From the NCBI RefSeq assembly GCF_014490725.1, contig NZ_JACOQL010000004.1, positions 434,001 through 498,000 on the forward strand: DNA of 64,000 bases, in the 5' to 3' direction. Shown one piece after another: positions 16,934 through 26,374 of the stretch (positions are counted from its first letter, which is position 1; each line of letters opens with the position of its first letter). Below the pieces are notes generated by a model. It was not told where the DNA came from. It made no database searches and was given only the letters and a program-made list of their open reading frames with translations. Source of the stretch: Paracoccus amoyensis (GTDB lineage: Bacteria; Pseudomonadota; Alphaproteobacteria; Rhodobacterales; Rhodobacteraceae). The position numbers and the translations under genes were made by a program.

Positions 16934-19021
16934 TCAGAATTCTGCTGTCAGACCCAGCCAGAAGCTGCGCCCTTCCAGAACCGTGTTGGCATCATCCGAC
17001 ACCAGTTCCTTGTCCAGCACATTGTAGATGGCTGCGTTCACCGTGGCATAGTCGTTCACGCGATAGTTCGCGCCGATATCCACCGTGACGTAATCATCAT
17101 ATTCATAGGCCAGCACGTTGCCCTCGCTGTCCCATGCCACCGGGGTGCCATTGTCGCCAAGGCGTGACCCGGCGTTGGTTTCCTTTCCGTGGTAATTGAC
17201 CGATCCCCAGGCATCCAGCCCATCCAGCGGCGTGATCCATTCGCCGCGCAGGTTCAGCATGTGCTTGGGCGTTCGTGCCAACGGCAGGCCTTTGAAATCG
17301 CCGGTCAACTGCTCTGAATCGGTATAGGTATAATTGGCGCGCAGCAGCACATCCTGCGTGACATCCCACCGTCCGGTCAGTTCGACGCCTTTCATCCGGG
17401 CCTCGCCCACGTTGTAATATTCCCAACGGTTATAGGTGGTCCCGGCGACGACAATCGTGCGCCCCGTGTTGCGGCTTTCAATCTTGTTTTCGAAATCGGT
17501 TTGGAACAGCGTGCCGCCGACCTCGAAATTGCTGCCGTGATACAGGGCGGCCAGTTCGATATTGGTGCTTTCTTCGGGGTTCAGGTCAGGGTTGGAAACG
17601 ATAACGCCAGCGCCGCGTTGCGTGGTGTAGTAGTAACCCGGAACGACCGAGCGCAGATCAGGCGCACGGTATCCGGTCGAGATGCCGCCCTTGATGGTCA
17701 GCGCGTCGGTCGCACTCCAGACGCCATAAATGCGCGGCGTCAGATGGCTGCCGAATTCTTCGTGATCGTTATAGCGCATGCCCAGCGTCAGGGCGAAATC
17801 ATCGCGTATTTGCCATTCGTCTTCGGCAAACAATGCCCATTGCGATGCGGAATAGCTGCGAATGACGCCATCGCCGAGACCGGGGTTCTGATCGTGCAGC
17901 TTGGCTTCGAAATACTGCCCGCCATAGGTCAGGCGATGTTCCCCTTGCCAGTTGACCGGGGTGTTGAACTTGGCATCAATCACGCTGTTGATGATCTTGG
18001 GCGAGCGATCCGACAAAATGAAATCAGTCGTCCCGTCACTTGATCCCGTCGTGCGGCGACCGGTTTCGCGGGAATAGGAAATGTCGGCTGTGGTCGTGCC
18101 CCAATTGCCCGCATAGGCGAGCAATGCCTGATGACGTTTGTTTTCCTGAAGCGAGTTGGTGTTCGGATTGCCGCTGGTGCCGTTGATTTCCTCGATGCTT
18201 TTCCCGACATGCCCGGTATCTTCGATATTCGTGCTGCTGCCCTCCAGATAGACGCGATGGTCAGGATTGATCGTGTAAGTCAGGCGGGCGCCAAGATTTT
18301 CCATACTGCGACCACGCAGACCGTCTGTGACTTCGGCCTCGGAACGGTCCAGGTGGCGGCCCCAGACTTGCAGCCCAAGCGTGTCCTTGATCAGCGGGCC
18401 GCCCAGATGGAAGGACTGCTGGCGGGTCGAGCTGTATTTGTCATCCTGCGGTGTGGTGAATTCGGTCGTGACAGATCCGCTCCAGACATCGGCGACGGGT
18501 TTGGTGATGATATTGACCACACCGCCCATCGCATCGGATCCGTAAAGCGACGACATCGGGCCGCGAACAACCTCGATCCGCTCGATTGCGGAAACGGGCG
18601 GGATGTAGCTTTGTTCAAAGCCGGAATTGCCGTTGGTGCGCGATTCGCGGGTGCCTTGTCGTTTGCCATCCACCAAAATCAACGTGTATTGGCCGGGCAG
18701 GCCGCGAATGAAGATGTCCTCTTCGTTGGCCGCACCGGTGGTCACGACCCCCTGAACCTGTTTCAGCGCGTCTGACAGGCTGGTGATGTTCCCCTTGGCC
18801 AGTTCCTCTCCGCTGATGACGCTGACGCTGGCGGGGGCATCCGTGACAAGCTGTTCAAAGCCGCCGGCGGTAATGGTGATGGGGGCCAGAACATAGGGTG
18901 CGTCTGGCGTGCCTGCCGCCGTCTGGGCCAGTGCAGCGACAGGCGTCGTCAGTGCGGTCAGCGTCAGCAGCGCGGCACGCAGGTTAAGTCGGTCAAGCGG
19001 AGAAGAGGAGGGTTGCGGCAT
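16934..19021 (-). CDS. TonB-dependent outer-membrane receptor (CirA/FepA-like)
   Basis: A 695-residue outer-membrane gated channel for a siderophore or other large ligand. The start at 19021 gives a signal peptide ending near VAALAQ, followed by the TonB-box region (ITITAGGFEQ), the plug domain (SLSDALKQVQGV, IRGLPGQYTLILVDGKR, ERIEVVRGPMSSLYGSDAMGGVVNI) and the beta-barrel with a terminal Phe (LGLTAEF). Plug and barrel features resemble the ferric-enterobactin/colicin I receptor group. No siderophore synthesis or ABC uptake genes are adjacent, so the ligand is unknown. Confidence 0.92.
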   Translation of the reverse strand: MPQPSSSPLDRLNLRAALLTLTALTTPVAALAQTAAGTPDAPYVLAPITITAGGFEQLVTDAPASVSVISGEELAKGNITSLSDALKQVQGVVTTGAANEEDIFIRGLPGQYTLILVDGKRQGTRESRTNGNSGFEQSYIPPVSAIERIEVVRGPMSSLYGSDAMGGVVNIITKPVADVWSGSVTTEFTTPQDDKYSSTRQQSFHLGGPLIKDTLGLQVWGRHLDRSEAEVTDGLRGRSMENLGARLTYTINPDHRVYLEGSSTNIEDTGHVGKSIEEINGTSGNPNTNSLQENKRHQALLAYAGNWGTTTADISYSRETGRRTTGSSDGTTDFILSDRSPKIINSVIDAKFNTPVNWQGEHRLTYGGQYFEAKLHDQNPGLGDGVIRSYSASQWALFAEDEWQIRDDFALTLGMRYNDHEEFGSHLTPRIYGVWSATDALTIKGGISTGYRAPDLRSVVPGYYYTTQRGAGVIVSNPDLNPEESTNIELAALYHGSNFEVGGTLFQTDFENKIESRNTGRTIVVAGTTYNRWEYYNVGEARMKGVELTGRWDVTQDVLLRANYTYTDSEQLTGDFKGLPLARTPKHMLNLRGEWITPLDGLDAWGSVNYHGKETNAGSRLGDNGTPVAWDSEGNVLAYEYDDYVTVDIGANYRVNDYATVNAAIYNVLDKELVSDDANTVLEGRSFWLGLTAEF

Positions 19022-19163
19022 CGGGCACCTGTCAGCAAAAAGATGAAATGCTGCCTGGGTCATGCGTTTGAATGCCTGGGTGATTTCGTTGGGAATAAGT
19101 CGCGTGACCGTCAGGCACAAGACAACCGGGACGGTTTATCGATCGCTATGTGGTAAAAAAACA

Positions 19164-19189
19164 CAGCCTGCCGATGATTTGGCAGGCTG
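19164..19189 (-). terminator. Intrinsic terminator of metG
   Basis: A 9-bp stem, CAGCCTGCC / GGCAGGCTG with an 8-base loop, is followed on the minus strand by TGTTTTTTT. It lies just after the metG stop. Confidence 0.85.
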
Positions 19190-19217
19190 AGGCGATCCTC
19201 GCTATTGGCAGATCGGG

Positions 19218-20936
19218 TCAGGCGCGGACGCCCTTGAAGCGCTGTTCCCATTCTTCGCGTTGTTCGTCCGTAATCTTGGCGAACAGCACTTCGGGCACGA
19301 TGAATGCATGTCCAACCCGCAGCGCTTGCAGCGCGGCCGTCACATCATCAGGCCAATCGCTGATGTCGGTCTGCATCGCGGCCAGCATCGCATCAGATGT
19401 GAACGGAATGAACGGGGCCGACAGAACCGCGTAAAGCCGGATCAGGTTCAGGCCCAGACGCACTTGCATCGCCGCCTTTTCCGGGTCGGTCTTGAAGGTC
19501 GACCATGGTGCCGCGCCTTGCAGATACTCGTTCCCCAGAACCCAGATCCCGCGCAGTTCCGCAGCGGCCTTGCGCACCTCCATCGCTTGCATGAAGTCTT
19601 CATAGGCGCGGATGCGGGTGGTCAGCGTATCGATCAATGCCGTTTCTTCGCGGCCGTATTCGCCACCTTCCGGCACAACCTCGCCAAACTTGCTGCGGCA
19701 GAACTTGGTGATGCGGCTGACGAAATTGCCCAGCACATCGGCCAGATCCTTGTTCACCGATTGCTGGAAATTGTCCCAGGTGAATTCGCTGTCGCCCGAT
19801 TCCGGGGCATGGGACAGCAGCCACCAACGCCAGTAATCGGCCGGCAGGATCTCCAACGCGTCGTCCATGAACACGCCGCGACCCTGCGACGTGCTGAACT
19901 GGCCGCCATCATAGGTCAGGTAGTTGAAGGATTTGATATAATCGACCAGCTTCCACGGCTCACCCGAGCCGATGATCGTTGCCGGAAAGCCAAGGGTATG
20001 AAACGGCACATTATCCTTGCCCATGAACTGGGTATAGGTCACGTCCTGGGCCCCTTCATCCTTGCGCCACCAGCGGCGCCAGTCTGCATCTGCCTTGCCC
20101 TGGGCATCCGCCCATTCCGCGGTCGAGGCGATATATTCGATCGGCGCATCGAACCAGACATAGAAGACCTTGCCCTCCATCCCCGGCCAGGCCTGCTGGC
20201 CGCGCTTGACCGGGATGCCCCAGTGCAGGTCACGGGTAATGCCACGATCCTGCAGCCCGTCGCCATCGTTTAGCCATTTCCGCGCAATCGACGTCGTCAG
20301 GATCGGCCAGTCTTTCTTGCTGTCGATCCAGTCGCTGATCTCGCCCTTCAGGGCGGATTGGCGCAGATAAAGGTGCTTGGTCTCGCGCACTTCCAGATTG
20401 GTGCTGCCACTGATGGCGCTGTGCGGATTGATCAGATCGGTCGGGTCCAGCTGCTTGGTGCAGTTTTCGCACTGATCGCCCCGCGCCTTGTCATAGCCGC
20501 AGTTGGGGCAGGTGCCCTCGATATAGCGGTCTGGCAGGAAGCGGCCATCATCGACGGAATAAACCTGCTTTTCGCTGACTTCGCGGATGTAATCATTGTC
20601 GGCCAGCCTGCCCGCGAAATGCTGCGTCAGAGCGTGGTTTCGCTGGCTGGAGGACCGGCCGTAATGGTCGAAGGACAGCCCAAAGCCCCGCGCCAGCTCG
20701 GTTTGGACGCCGTGCATCCGGGCGCAATATTCCGCGACCGGCTCGCCCGTCTTGGCGGCGGCCAACTCGGCGGGTGTGCCGTGTTCGTCGGTGGCGCAGA
20801 TGAACATCACCTCATTCCCGCGCGTCCGCAGATAGCGCGCATACAGATCGGCTGGCAGCTGAGAGCCTACGAGGTTTCCCAGATGCTTGATGCCGTTGAT
20901 ATAGGGCAGGGCAGAGGTGATGAGGTGGCGTGCCAT
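19218..20936 (-). CDS. metG: Methionine-tRNA ligase
   Basis: Charges initiator and elongator tRNA-Met. The 572-residue enzyme has the class I HLGN motif ([10 protein letters not shown]), a zinc-binding knuckle [17 protein letters not shown] (about residues 145-161) and the KMSKS-equivalent loop, here [11 protein letters not shown]. It belongs to the shorter type without the C-terminal dimerisation domain. The loop begins with Gln where relatives usually have Lys (KFSTS). It has its own terminator. Confidence 0.96.
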   Translation of the reverse strand: MARHLITSALPYINGIKHLGNLVGSQLPADLYARYLRTRGNEVMFICATDEHGTPAELAAAKTGEPVAEYCARMHGVQTELARGFGLSFDHYGRSSSQRNHALTQHFAGRLADNDYIREVSEKQVYSVDDGRFLPDRYIEGTCPNCGYDKARGDQCENCTKQLDPTDLINPHSAISGSTNLEVRETKHLYLRQSALKGEISDWIDSKKDWPILTTSIARKWLNDGDGLQDRGITRDLHWGIPVKRGQQAWPGMEGKVFYVWFDAPIEYIASTAEWADAQGKADADWRRWWRKDEGAQDVTYTQFMGKDNVPFHTLGFPATIIGSGEPWKLVDYIKSFNYLTYDGGQFSTSQGRGVFMDDALEILPADYWRWWLLSHAPESGDSEFTWDNFQQSVNKDLADVLGNFVSRITKFCRSKFGEVVPEGGEYGREETALIDTLTTRIRAYEDFMQAMEVRKAAAELRGIWVLGNEYLQGAAPWSTFKTDPEKAAMQVRLGLNLIRLYAVLSAPFIPFTSDAMLAAMQTDISDWPDDVTAALQALRVGHAFIVPEVLFAKITDEQREEWEQRFKGVRA

Positions 20937-21007
20937 GAATGCGTCCTTGTCAGTCGCCGCTTATCTAGCCGCGATAGTGGGCGAATAAAAGTGGCAGCCT
21001 TTGCAGG

Positions 21008-21388
21008 TCATTCAGGTTCTGCTGCAAATACATCTTTCGCGGCGAACAGCCCGTTCAGCGCGGCGGGAAAGCCTGCATAGACCGCCATCTGCATCAGGAT
21101 TTCGGTAATCTCATCCCGTGTGATGCCCACGTTCAGCCCGGCCTGAATATGCACCTTCAGTTGCGGGGTGGCGGTGCCCATGGCCGCAAGCGCCGCAATC
21201 GTGGCGATTTCACGGTCCCGCAGGCTTAGCCCGTTGCGCGAATAGATGTCACCAAAGGGGAATTCCAACAAATATGTCGCGAAATCGGGGGCGATATCGG
21301 CAAGCGCGTCAACGACGGCCTGCCCGCCCGCCCCGTCAATTTTCGCAAGTTGGCGTTGACCGCGCTCAAGTCTGGTTTCGATCTGCAT
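21008..21388 (-). CDS. Carboxymuconolactone decarboxylase family protein (AhpD-like fold)
   Basis: A 126-residue all-helical protein of the CMD/AhpD superfamily, with the family segment LSLRDREIATIAALAAMGTATPQLKVHIQAGLNVG and the C-terminal MAVYAGFPAALNG. No CxxC pair is seen, so it is probably not an alkylhydroperoxidase; it may be a dehydratase or decarboxylase, or a stress protein. The start overlaps the MerR gene by 23 bases, so the two are in one transcript and MerR probably controls them both. Confidence 0.88.
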   Translation of the reverse strand: MQIETRLERGQRQLAKIDGAGGQAVVDALADIAPDFATYLLEFPFGDIYSRNGLSLRDREIATIAALAAMGTATPQLKVHIQAGLNVGITRDEITEILMQMAVYAGFPAALNGLFAAKDVFAAEPE

Positions 21389-21743
21389 GATTTATCCCTT
21401 CCGCGTCATATCCAGCAATTTTGTCGTCCAGCACGGAAAGGGTCGCCTGTAGCGTGGTGATCTGGGCGGCGACCAGCTCACGCCGTTGGCGCAGGATATC
21501 GGCGCGTTGCGGCCCGGTTTGCGAACCTTGCCCCCGCAATCGCGCGTAATGCAGCATTTCCTGAATCGGCATGCCAGCGGCCTTCATGTGGCCGAGGAAG
21601 CTGATCCAGATCAGCGCATCTGCTCCGTAATCGCGATGACCCGCCCCGTCACGGCCGGCACGCGGCATCAAACCGATCCGCTCGTAATAGCGGATGGTAT
21701 GTGCAGTCAGACCGGTGCGGCGGGCAAGTTCGGCGATCTTCAT
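21366..21743 (-). CDS. MerR-family transcriptional regulator
   Basis: A 125-residue regulator with the MerR winged helix at the N-terminus (MKIAELARRTGLTAHTIRYYE, residues about 1-21) and a coiled-coil dimerisation helix (residues about 75-112). It lacks the Cys pattern of metal-sensing members and resembles the MerR group paired with oxidoreductases or CMD proteins. It overlaps the downstream CMD gene and lies divergent from nudC, with about 120 bases between. Confidence 0.9.
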   Translation of the reverse strand: MKIAELARRTGLTAHTIRYYERIGLMPRAGRDGAGHRDYGADALIWISFLGHMKAAGMPIQEMLHYARLRGQGSQTGPQRADILRQRRELVAAQITTLQATLSVLDDKIAGYDAEGINHADRNQT

Positions 21744-21865
21744 GGCGTCCTTTCGTGTCAGACGCGGCGGAAACTACGGGTTGAAGTGCACTCTAAGTCA
21801 AGCGTTTCCCCGCAGCCAGCCTTTCCGCTATTGCCAGTGCTGTGGCTGCGTTGCAGCCTGCATGC

Positions 21866-22840
21866 ATGATACCTGAATCCGATGTGACCTTTGCGGGCAG
21901 CTTTCTGGATCGTGCCGATCGGCTGCGTGCGGATGCAGCGCAGATGGCGCGGCTGCTGGTCGATCCTGCAAGCCGCGTTTCCCCCTTTTGGCGCGGCAAG
22001 CCGCTGTTTGACCTGACGCCTGTGGGGCCGCGTCTGGCGTGGATTTCGGCTACTGATCCACTGATCGTCAATTGCCCCGAGCCGTTGGTCTTCATGGGGA
22101 TGGACGATGACGGCCTTGCCCATTTTGCGGCAGATGTGTCCTATATCGCGCCGCCAGACGAGCTTCCGGCAGAGTTTGTCGACAAACGGACTCTGGATCT
22201 GACCGACAGCCGCAAATTCATCGAATTGCGGGCCATCATGGGCGATATCGACCATCGCGATGCGGGGATCGCTGCGGCGGCCAAGGGCATCTTTGAATGG
22301 CGGCTGACGCATGGGTTCTGCGCCAATTGCGGGGCGCGCAACCGCGTTGGGCATGCCGGTTGGCGTTTTGACTGCCCATCCTGCGGGCGTCAGCATTTCC
22401 CGCGCACCGACCCGGTGGTGATCATGCTGATTCTGGATGGCGACCATGTGCTGTTGGGGCGTCAGTCAAATTGGCCGGACAAGATGTATTCGCTGCTGGC
22501 AGGATTCATGGAGCCGGGCGAGACGATCGAAGAAGCCGTCCGGCGAGAGGTGATGGAGGAAGCAGGCATTCGGGTGGGCAAGGTGCGTTATGTCACATCA
22601 CAGCCTTGGCCATTCCCGGCGTCGCTGATGATCGGCTGCGTCGGTCGGGCCGAAAGCGTCGACATCACCATCGACCCGCATGAGCTGGAACAGGCACTTT
22701 GGGTCAGCAAGGGCGACATGGCCAGGGCCTTGGCCGGGCAACATGACCAGATAGCACCGGCGCGAAAAGGTGCGGTGGCGCAGGTCATCTTGCGGGCATG
22801 GGTGGATGGGGTCGTGCAGGGGGTTTTCGACGATCCGTAG
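21866..22840 (+). CDS. nudC: NAD(+) diphosphatase / NAD-cap hydrolase NudC
   Basis: Hydrolyses NAD(H) and removes NAD caps from RNA. The 324-residue protein has the zinc ribbon CANCGARN...CPSCG (about residues 152-174), the full Nudix box (GFMEPGETIEEA to REVMEEAGI) and the NudC-specific SQPWPFPASLM motif. The ATG at 21866 is preferred to an in-frame GTG at 21842 because it matches the family N-terminus better; neither has a strong ribosome-binding site. Confidence 0.93.
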   Translation: MIPESDVTFAGSFLDRADRLRADAAQMARLLVDPASRVSPFWRGKPLFDLTPVGPRLAWISATDPLIVNCPEPLVFMGMDDDGLAHFAADVSYIAPPDELPAEFVDKRTLDLTDSRKFIELRAIMGDIDHRDAGIAAAAKGIFEWRLTHGFCANCGARNRVGHAGWRFDCPSCGRQHFPRTDPVVIMLILDGDHVLLGRQSNWPDKMYSLLAGFMEPGETIEEAVRREVMEEAGIRVGKVRYVTSQPWPFPASLMIGCVGRAESVDITIDPHELEQALWVSKGDMARALAGQHDQIAPARKGAVAQVILRAWVDGVVQGVFDDP

Positions 22841-23024
22841 CACGACCGCCGTCAGTGTTTGACCGTCGGTGTTTGGCGGTGGTTGTCGCGGTCAGGGACA
22901 TTGGCAGTCTGATCGTTCACCATTCCCGGCCGCCCATAAATCCACGGCGCAGCACGAAAAGGGGCTGCAACTCGTCAGTCCGTCATGCCACAGTTGCCCG
23001 TATTCGTTAAGCAATGGGGGCCGC

Positions 23025-24428
23025 ATGACGCGCGAAGGTGCCGTTCAGGACGTCGAAAGCTACTTTGACAGCGGCGTGTTTCAGACTGATCTGGCGGCGT
23101 TGGTGGCCTATCCCACCGAAAGTCAGAACCCCGATCAAACCTTGGAGCTGTCCCGCTATTTAACCGAGGCCATGGTTCCGCGTCTGACTGCAGCTGGTTT
23201 TGAATGTACCGTCTATCCCAATCCTGTGCCCGGCGGCGGACCGTTGCTGATTGGTCAGCGCATCGAAAACCCGGCTTTTGAAACCGTGCTGACCTATGGC
23301 CACGGCGATGTCATTCGCGCCCAAACCGATCAATGGCGCGACGGACTGCACCCGTTTCAGCTGGTAGAGGAAGGCGACCGGCTGTATGGGCGCGGCGCGG
23401 CGGACAATAAGGTGCAACACCTGATCAACATCGCCGCGCTAGAGGCGGTGATTGCTGCGCGTGGTCAGCTTGGCTTCAACATCAAGATCGTGCTGGAAAT
23501 GTCCGAGGAGATTGGCTCGACCGGTTTGGCGGAATTCTTTCGCCAGCAGAAACAGATCCTGGCGGCGGATGTTCTGATCGCCTCGGACGGCCCGCGTTTG
23601 CAACCCGATGTGCCGACGATCTTCATGGGGTCGCGCGGCGTCATCAACTTCGACGTCTCATTGGATTTGCGCGACGGGGCGCATCACTCTGGCAACTGGG
23701 GTGGTCTGCTGGCCGATCCGGCAATGGTCCTGTGCCATGCGCTGGCAACCATTACCGACCGGCGCGGACAAATTCAGGTGCCCGAATGGCGTCCCGACAG
23801 CCTGACCCCTTCGGTCCGTGCAGCACTGGCCGACCTGCCGATCGCGGGTGGACCGGATGGGCCGCAAGTCGACCCGGATTGGGGCGAAGAAAGCCTGACC
23901 CCTGCCGAACGCGCCTATGGCTGGAACAGCTTTGCCATTCTGGCGATGACGGCGGGCGTGCCGGAGGCGCCCGTGAATGCAATCGCCGGCAAGGCTCGTG
24001 CGATCTGTCAGTTGCGCTATGTGGTTGGCACCGATCCGCATGACATCCTGCCGGCCCTGCGTCGCCATCTGGACCGGCATGGCTATCAGCAGGTTCAGGT
24101 TCGGCCGTCAGAGCGTGATTTCTTTAACGCGACGCGACTTGATCCAGACCACGAATGGGCGCGATTTGTTGCGGCCTCGTTGCAGGAAACCGCGGGTGTA
24201 AAGCCCCATATCCTGCCCAATCTGGCCGGTTCGCTGCCGAATGAGGCTTTCACCGATATTCTGGGCCTGCCAACGGTATGGGTGCCGCATTCCTATCGCG
24301 GCTGTTCACAACACGCGCCGAATGAACATGTGCTGAAATCACTGTCGCGCGATGCGTTGCGTGTGATGGCAGGGCTTTTTTGGGATATCGGCGCCCGGCA
24401 GTCTAGCTGGCGGGATGTTGGCAATTGA
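23025..24428 (+). CDS. M20-family metallopeptidase (dipeptidase/carboxypeptidase-like)
   Basis: A 467-residue cytoplasmic zinc peptidase. Metal-binding motifs are visible: YGHGDV (His), GRGAADNK (bridging Asp) and LEMSEEIGS (general base plus Glu ligand), followed by the dimerisation insert with HHSGNWGG and a C-terminal His in [11 protein letters not shown]. The layout resembles the M20 dipeptidase group (CNDP/PepV-like). The start at 23025 (MTREGAVQD) fits the family; upstream sequence is not convincingly coding. Its 3' end overlaps the end of the convergent tetR pseudogene by about 26 bases. Confidence 0.88.
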   Translation: MTREGAVQDVESYFDSGVFQTDLAALVAYPTESQNPDQTLELSRYLTEAMVPRLTAAGFECTVYPNPVPGGGPLLIGQRIENPAFETVLTYGHGDVIRAQTDQWRDGLHPFQLVEEGDRLYGRGAADNKVQHLINIAALEAVIAARGQLGFNIKIVLEMSEEIGSTGLAEFFRQQKQILAADVLIASDGPRLQPDVPTIFMGSRGVINFDVSLDLRDGAHHSGNWGGLLADPAMVLCHALATITDRRGQIQVPEWRPDSLTPSVRAALADLPIAGGPDGPQVDPDWGEESLTPAERAYGWNSFAILAMTAGVPEAPVNAIAGKARAICQLRYVVGTDPHDILPALRRHLDRHGYQQVQVRPSERDFFNATRLDPDHEWARFVAASLQETAGVKPHILPNLAGSLPNEAFTDILGLPTVWVPHSYRGCSQHAPNEHVLKSLSRDALRVMAGLFWDIGARQSSWRDVGN

Positions 24429-25004
24429 GCAAAATCGTCGTCAGCGAGCGAATGCGCTGTTGGGCGACGACCGTAATCTGATCGCGGGATATTGACGCAT
24501 CCTCGGTCCATGCCTTGAACCCGAAGGATATGGAATGCGTGACGATATGCGCCAGAAGTTCGGATTCGTCTTCATATTCGGGGCCAAGCCTGTCGCTGAT
24601 CAGGGTCGTCAGTTGTTCCGCAAGGTATTCAGCGAGGTGTAGAAAAGCGAAAGGAATTCGGGTGAGCGGTTCATCAACTCTCCGATCATCTTCGCAACCT
24701 CGCGATCCATGATCTTGGCGGTCAACATCGGTGTCAGCATCTGAAACAGGGCGTCGATCAGCGGGCCGGACGATGCCTTGAACTGTTCCGCGCTTTCCGT
24801 GTCGATCACCGGACGGTGGCCGACGATGGCGGCATCCTTGTTGGGGTAATAGTTGAAAAAGGTGCGCAGGCTGATCCCGGCTTCGGCCGCGATCATCTCT
24901 GTCGTCAGGGTGTCATAGCCAGAATGCAGCGCCAGACTGACCGCCGCGCGCTGGATATCGGCTGCGGTTTGCAATTTGCGTCGATCACGAAGCGTTGAGT
25001 TCAC
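24403..25004 (-). pseudogene. TetR-family repressor of the RND operon, apparently frameshifted
   Basis: The N-terminal two thirds are a normal TetR regulator: helix-turn-helix with TEMIAAEAGISLRTFFNYYPNKDAAI in frame from GTG 25004 (an alternative TTG lies at 25010). The frame hits a stop at 24611-24609 after NTLRNN. In the neighbouring frame the missing C-terminus continues without interruption (HLAEYLAEQLTTLISDRLG, then HSISFGFKAWTEDAS, to TAG at 24405-24403). Adding one base in the T4 run near 24650 restores a single 200-residue frame. The total is 602 bases, one short of a multiple of three. Either a true inactivating deletion or a homopolymer error; the short product may lack ligand-binding and dimerisation ability. 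Confidence 0.8.
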
Positions 25005-25045
25005 GGCCAAGGTCAGATTTCTCCAGTAATTCAGGCAAAGCAAAT

Positions 25046-25072
25046 ATTGCACACAGTGTAGTATTGTGCAAT
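25046..25072. promoter_or_regulatory. Palindromic operator between tetR and the RND efflux operon
   Basis: A perfect 8-bp inverted repeat, ATTGCACA (25046-25053) and TGTGCAAT (25065-25072), with an 11-base spacer, lies in the divergent intergenic region, 60 bases before the adaptor start. The arms contain TTGCAC hexamers that could be -35 elements on both strands; on the minus strand AATATT follows at 17 bases. It is the likely TetR-binding site. Confidence 0.65.
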
Positions 25073-25132
25073 CTGCCACATTCCAAAACTGCTTTTCGAA
25101 GGCGTTTCAGCCCACTCCCAAGGATCTACTAC

Positions 25133-26368
25133 ATGACCAAACTTCGTTCCACGATTTGCTTTGGCCTTGCCGGGCTGTTCGCCATGACCGCCGCCAGCTT
25201 TGCACAGGAAGGTCAGATGCCGCCAAAACAGGTTGGCGTCATCGAACTGAAAACCCAGGATATTCCGCGTATTGTCACGCTGCCGGGACGGGCTGTTTCC
25301 GGGGCCGATGCGCTGATCCGCCCACAGGTTGGCGGAATGATTACCGAAATCCTTTATACCGAGGGCAGCGCGGTGAAGAAGGGCGATCCGATGTTTCAGA
25401 TCGACCGTTCGACCTATGACGCGAATCTGTCCAGCGCCGAGGCCAGCGTCACCTCGGCCCAGGCGGCCCTGACCGAGGCTGAAACATCCTATGGCCGGAC
25501 CGAACGTCTGCTTGGTTCAGGGACGACGCAGGCGCAGGTCGATACCGCGCGGGCAACGCTGGATCAGGCACGCGCGGCACTTCAAACGGCGCAGGCGTCG
25601 CTTCAACTTGCCCAGAAACAGCTGGAATGGACGACCGTGACCAGCCCGATTGATGGCATGGCGACGGTGGCCGAAGTGTCCGTTGGCGATCTGGTCACGG
25701 CCAGCCAGTCGGACGAACTGGCGACGGTCGTGCAGTTGGACCCCATCGACGTGGATATGTATGAACCTTCCGTCCGGATGCTGTCGGTGTTCAACGACAT
25801 CACCTCGGGCCGTCTGGCCATGAACGAAAATCTGACGGCGACGCTGACGCTGGAAACCGGCGAGGCCTATCGGGCCGAAGGGGAGTTGCTGGCACCGGGC
25901 TTCACGGTGTCCACCTCGACCGGCGCGGTTGATACGCGGTTCCGGTTTGCCAACCCCGATAACCTGATCCTGCCGGGGATGTTCCTGCGCGGGCAGGTTG
26001 ATCTGGGCACCATGCGCGGCATTCTGGTGTCGCAATCGGCGGCGACGCGCAACCGCACTGGGCAGCTGACGGCGTGGGTGATCGTGGATGGCAAGGCCCA
26101 GCAGCGCAATCTGCGCGATGACGGCACCTATCAGAACAGCTGGATCGTCACCGATGGCGTGGCAGAGGGCGAACTGCTGGCCGTCGATGGCCTGACCGGC
26201 CTTACCGAGGGTGCCGAAGTCGTCACGATCCCCGTCAGCTATGACGAAACCGGCGTTGTTCGTGAAACCGGCCCGTCGGCACAACCGGAACAGGCGGCCC
26301 AGCCGGAACAGACGGCAGAGCCCGCCGACTCCGCAGCCCCCGCCAGCGACGAAACCACGGTAGAGTAA
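25133..26368 (+). CDS. RND efflux periplasmic adaptor (AcrA/MexA-like)
   Basis: Links the inner-membrane RND pump to the outer-membrane channel. The 411-residue protein has a signal peptide ending near SFAQ and a split lipoyl domain (GMITEILYTEGSAVKKGDPMFQID and TVTSPIDGMATVAEV). Between them lies an alpha-hairpin (about residues 95-160), followed by a beta-barrel and a membrane-proximal domain. The last about 35 residues are Glu/Gln/Ala/Pro-rich and probably disordered. The start at 25133 has AAGGA eight bases upstream. First gene of a three-gene operon. Confidence 0.94.
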   Translation: MTKLRSTICFGLAGLFAMTAASFAQEGQMPPKQVGVIELKTQDIPRIVTLPGRAVSGADALIRPQVGGMITEILYTEGSAVKKGDPMFQIDRSTYDANLSSAEASVTSAQAALTEAETSYGRTERLLGSGTTQAQVDTARATLDQARAALQTAQASLQLAQKQLEWTTVTSPIDGMATVAEVSVGDLVTASQSDELATVVQLDPIDVDMYEPSVRMLSVFNDITSGRLAMNENLTATLTLETGEAYRAEGELLAPGFTVSTSTGAVDTRFRFANPDNLILPGMFLRGQVDLGTMRGILVSQSAATRNRTGQLTAWVIVDGKAQQRNLRDDGTYQNSWIVTDGVAEGELLAVDGLTGLTEGAEVVTIPVSYDETGVVRETGPSAQPEQAAQPEQTAEPADSAAPASDETTVE

Positions 26369-26374
26369 TTCAGA

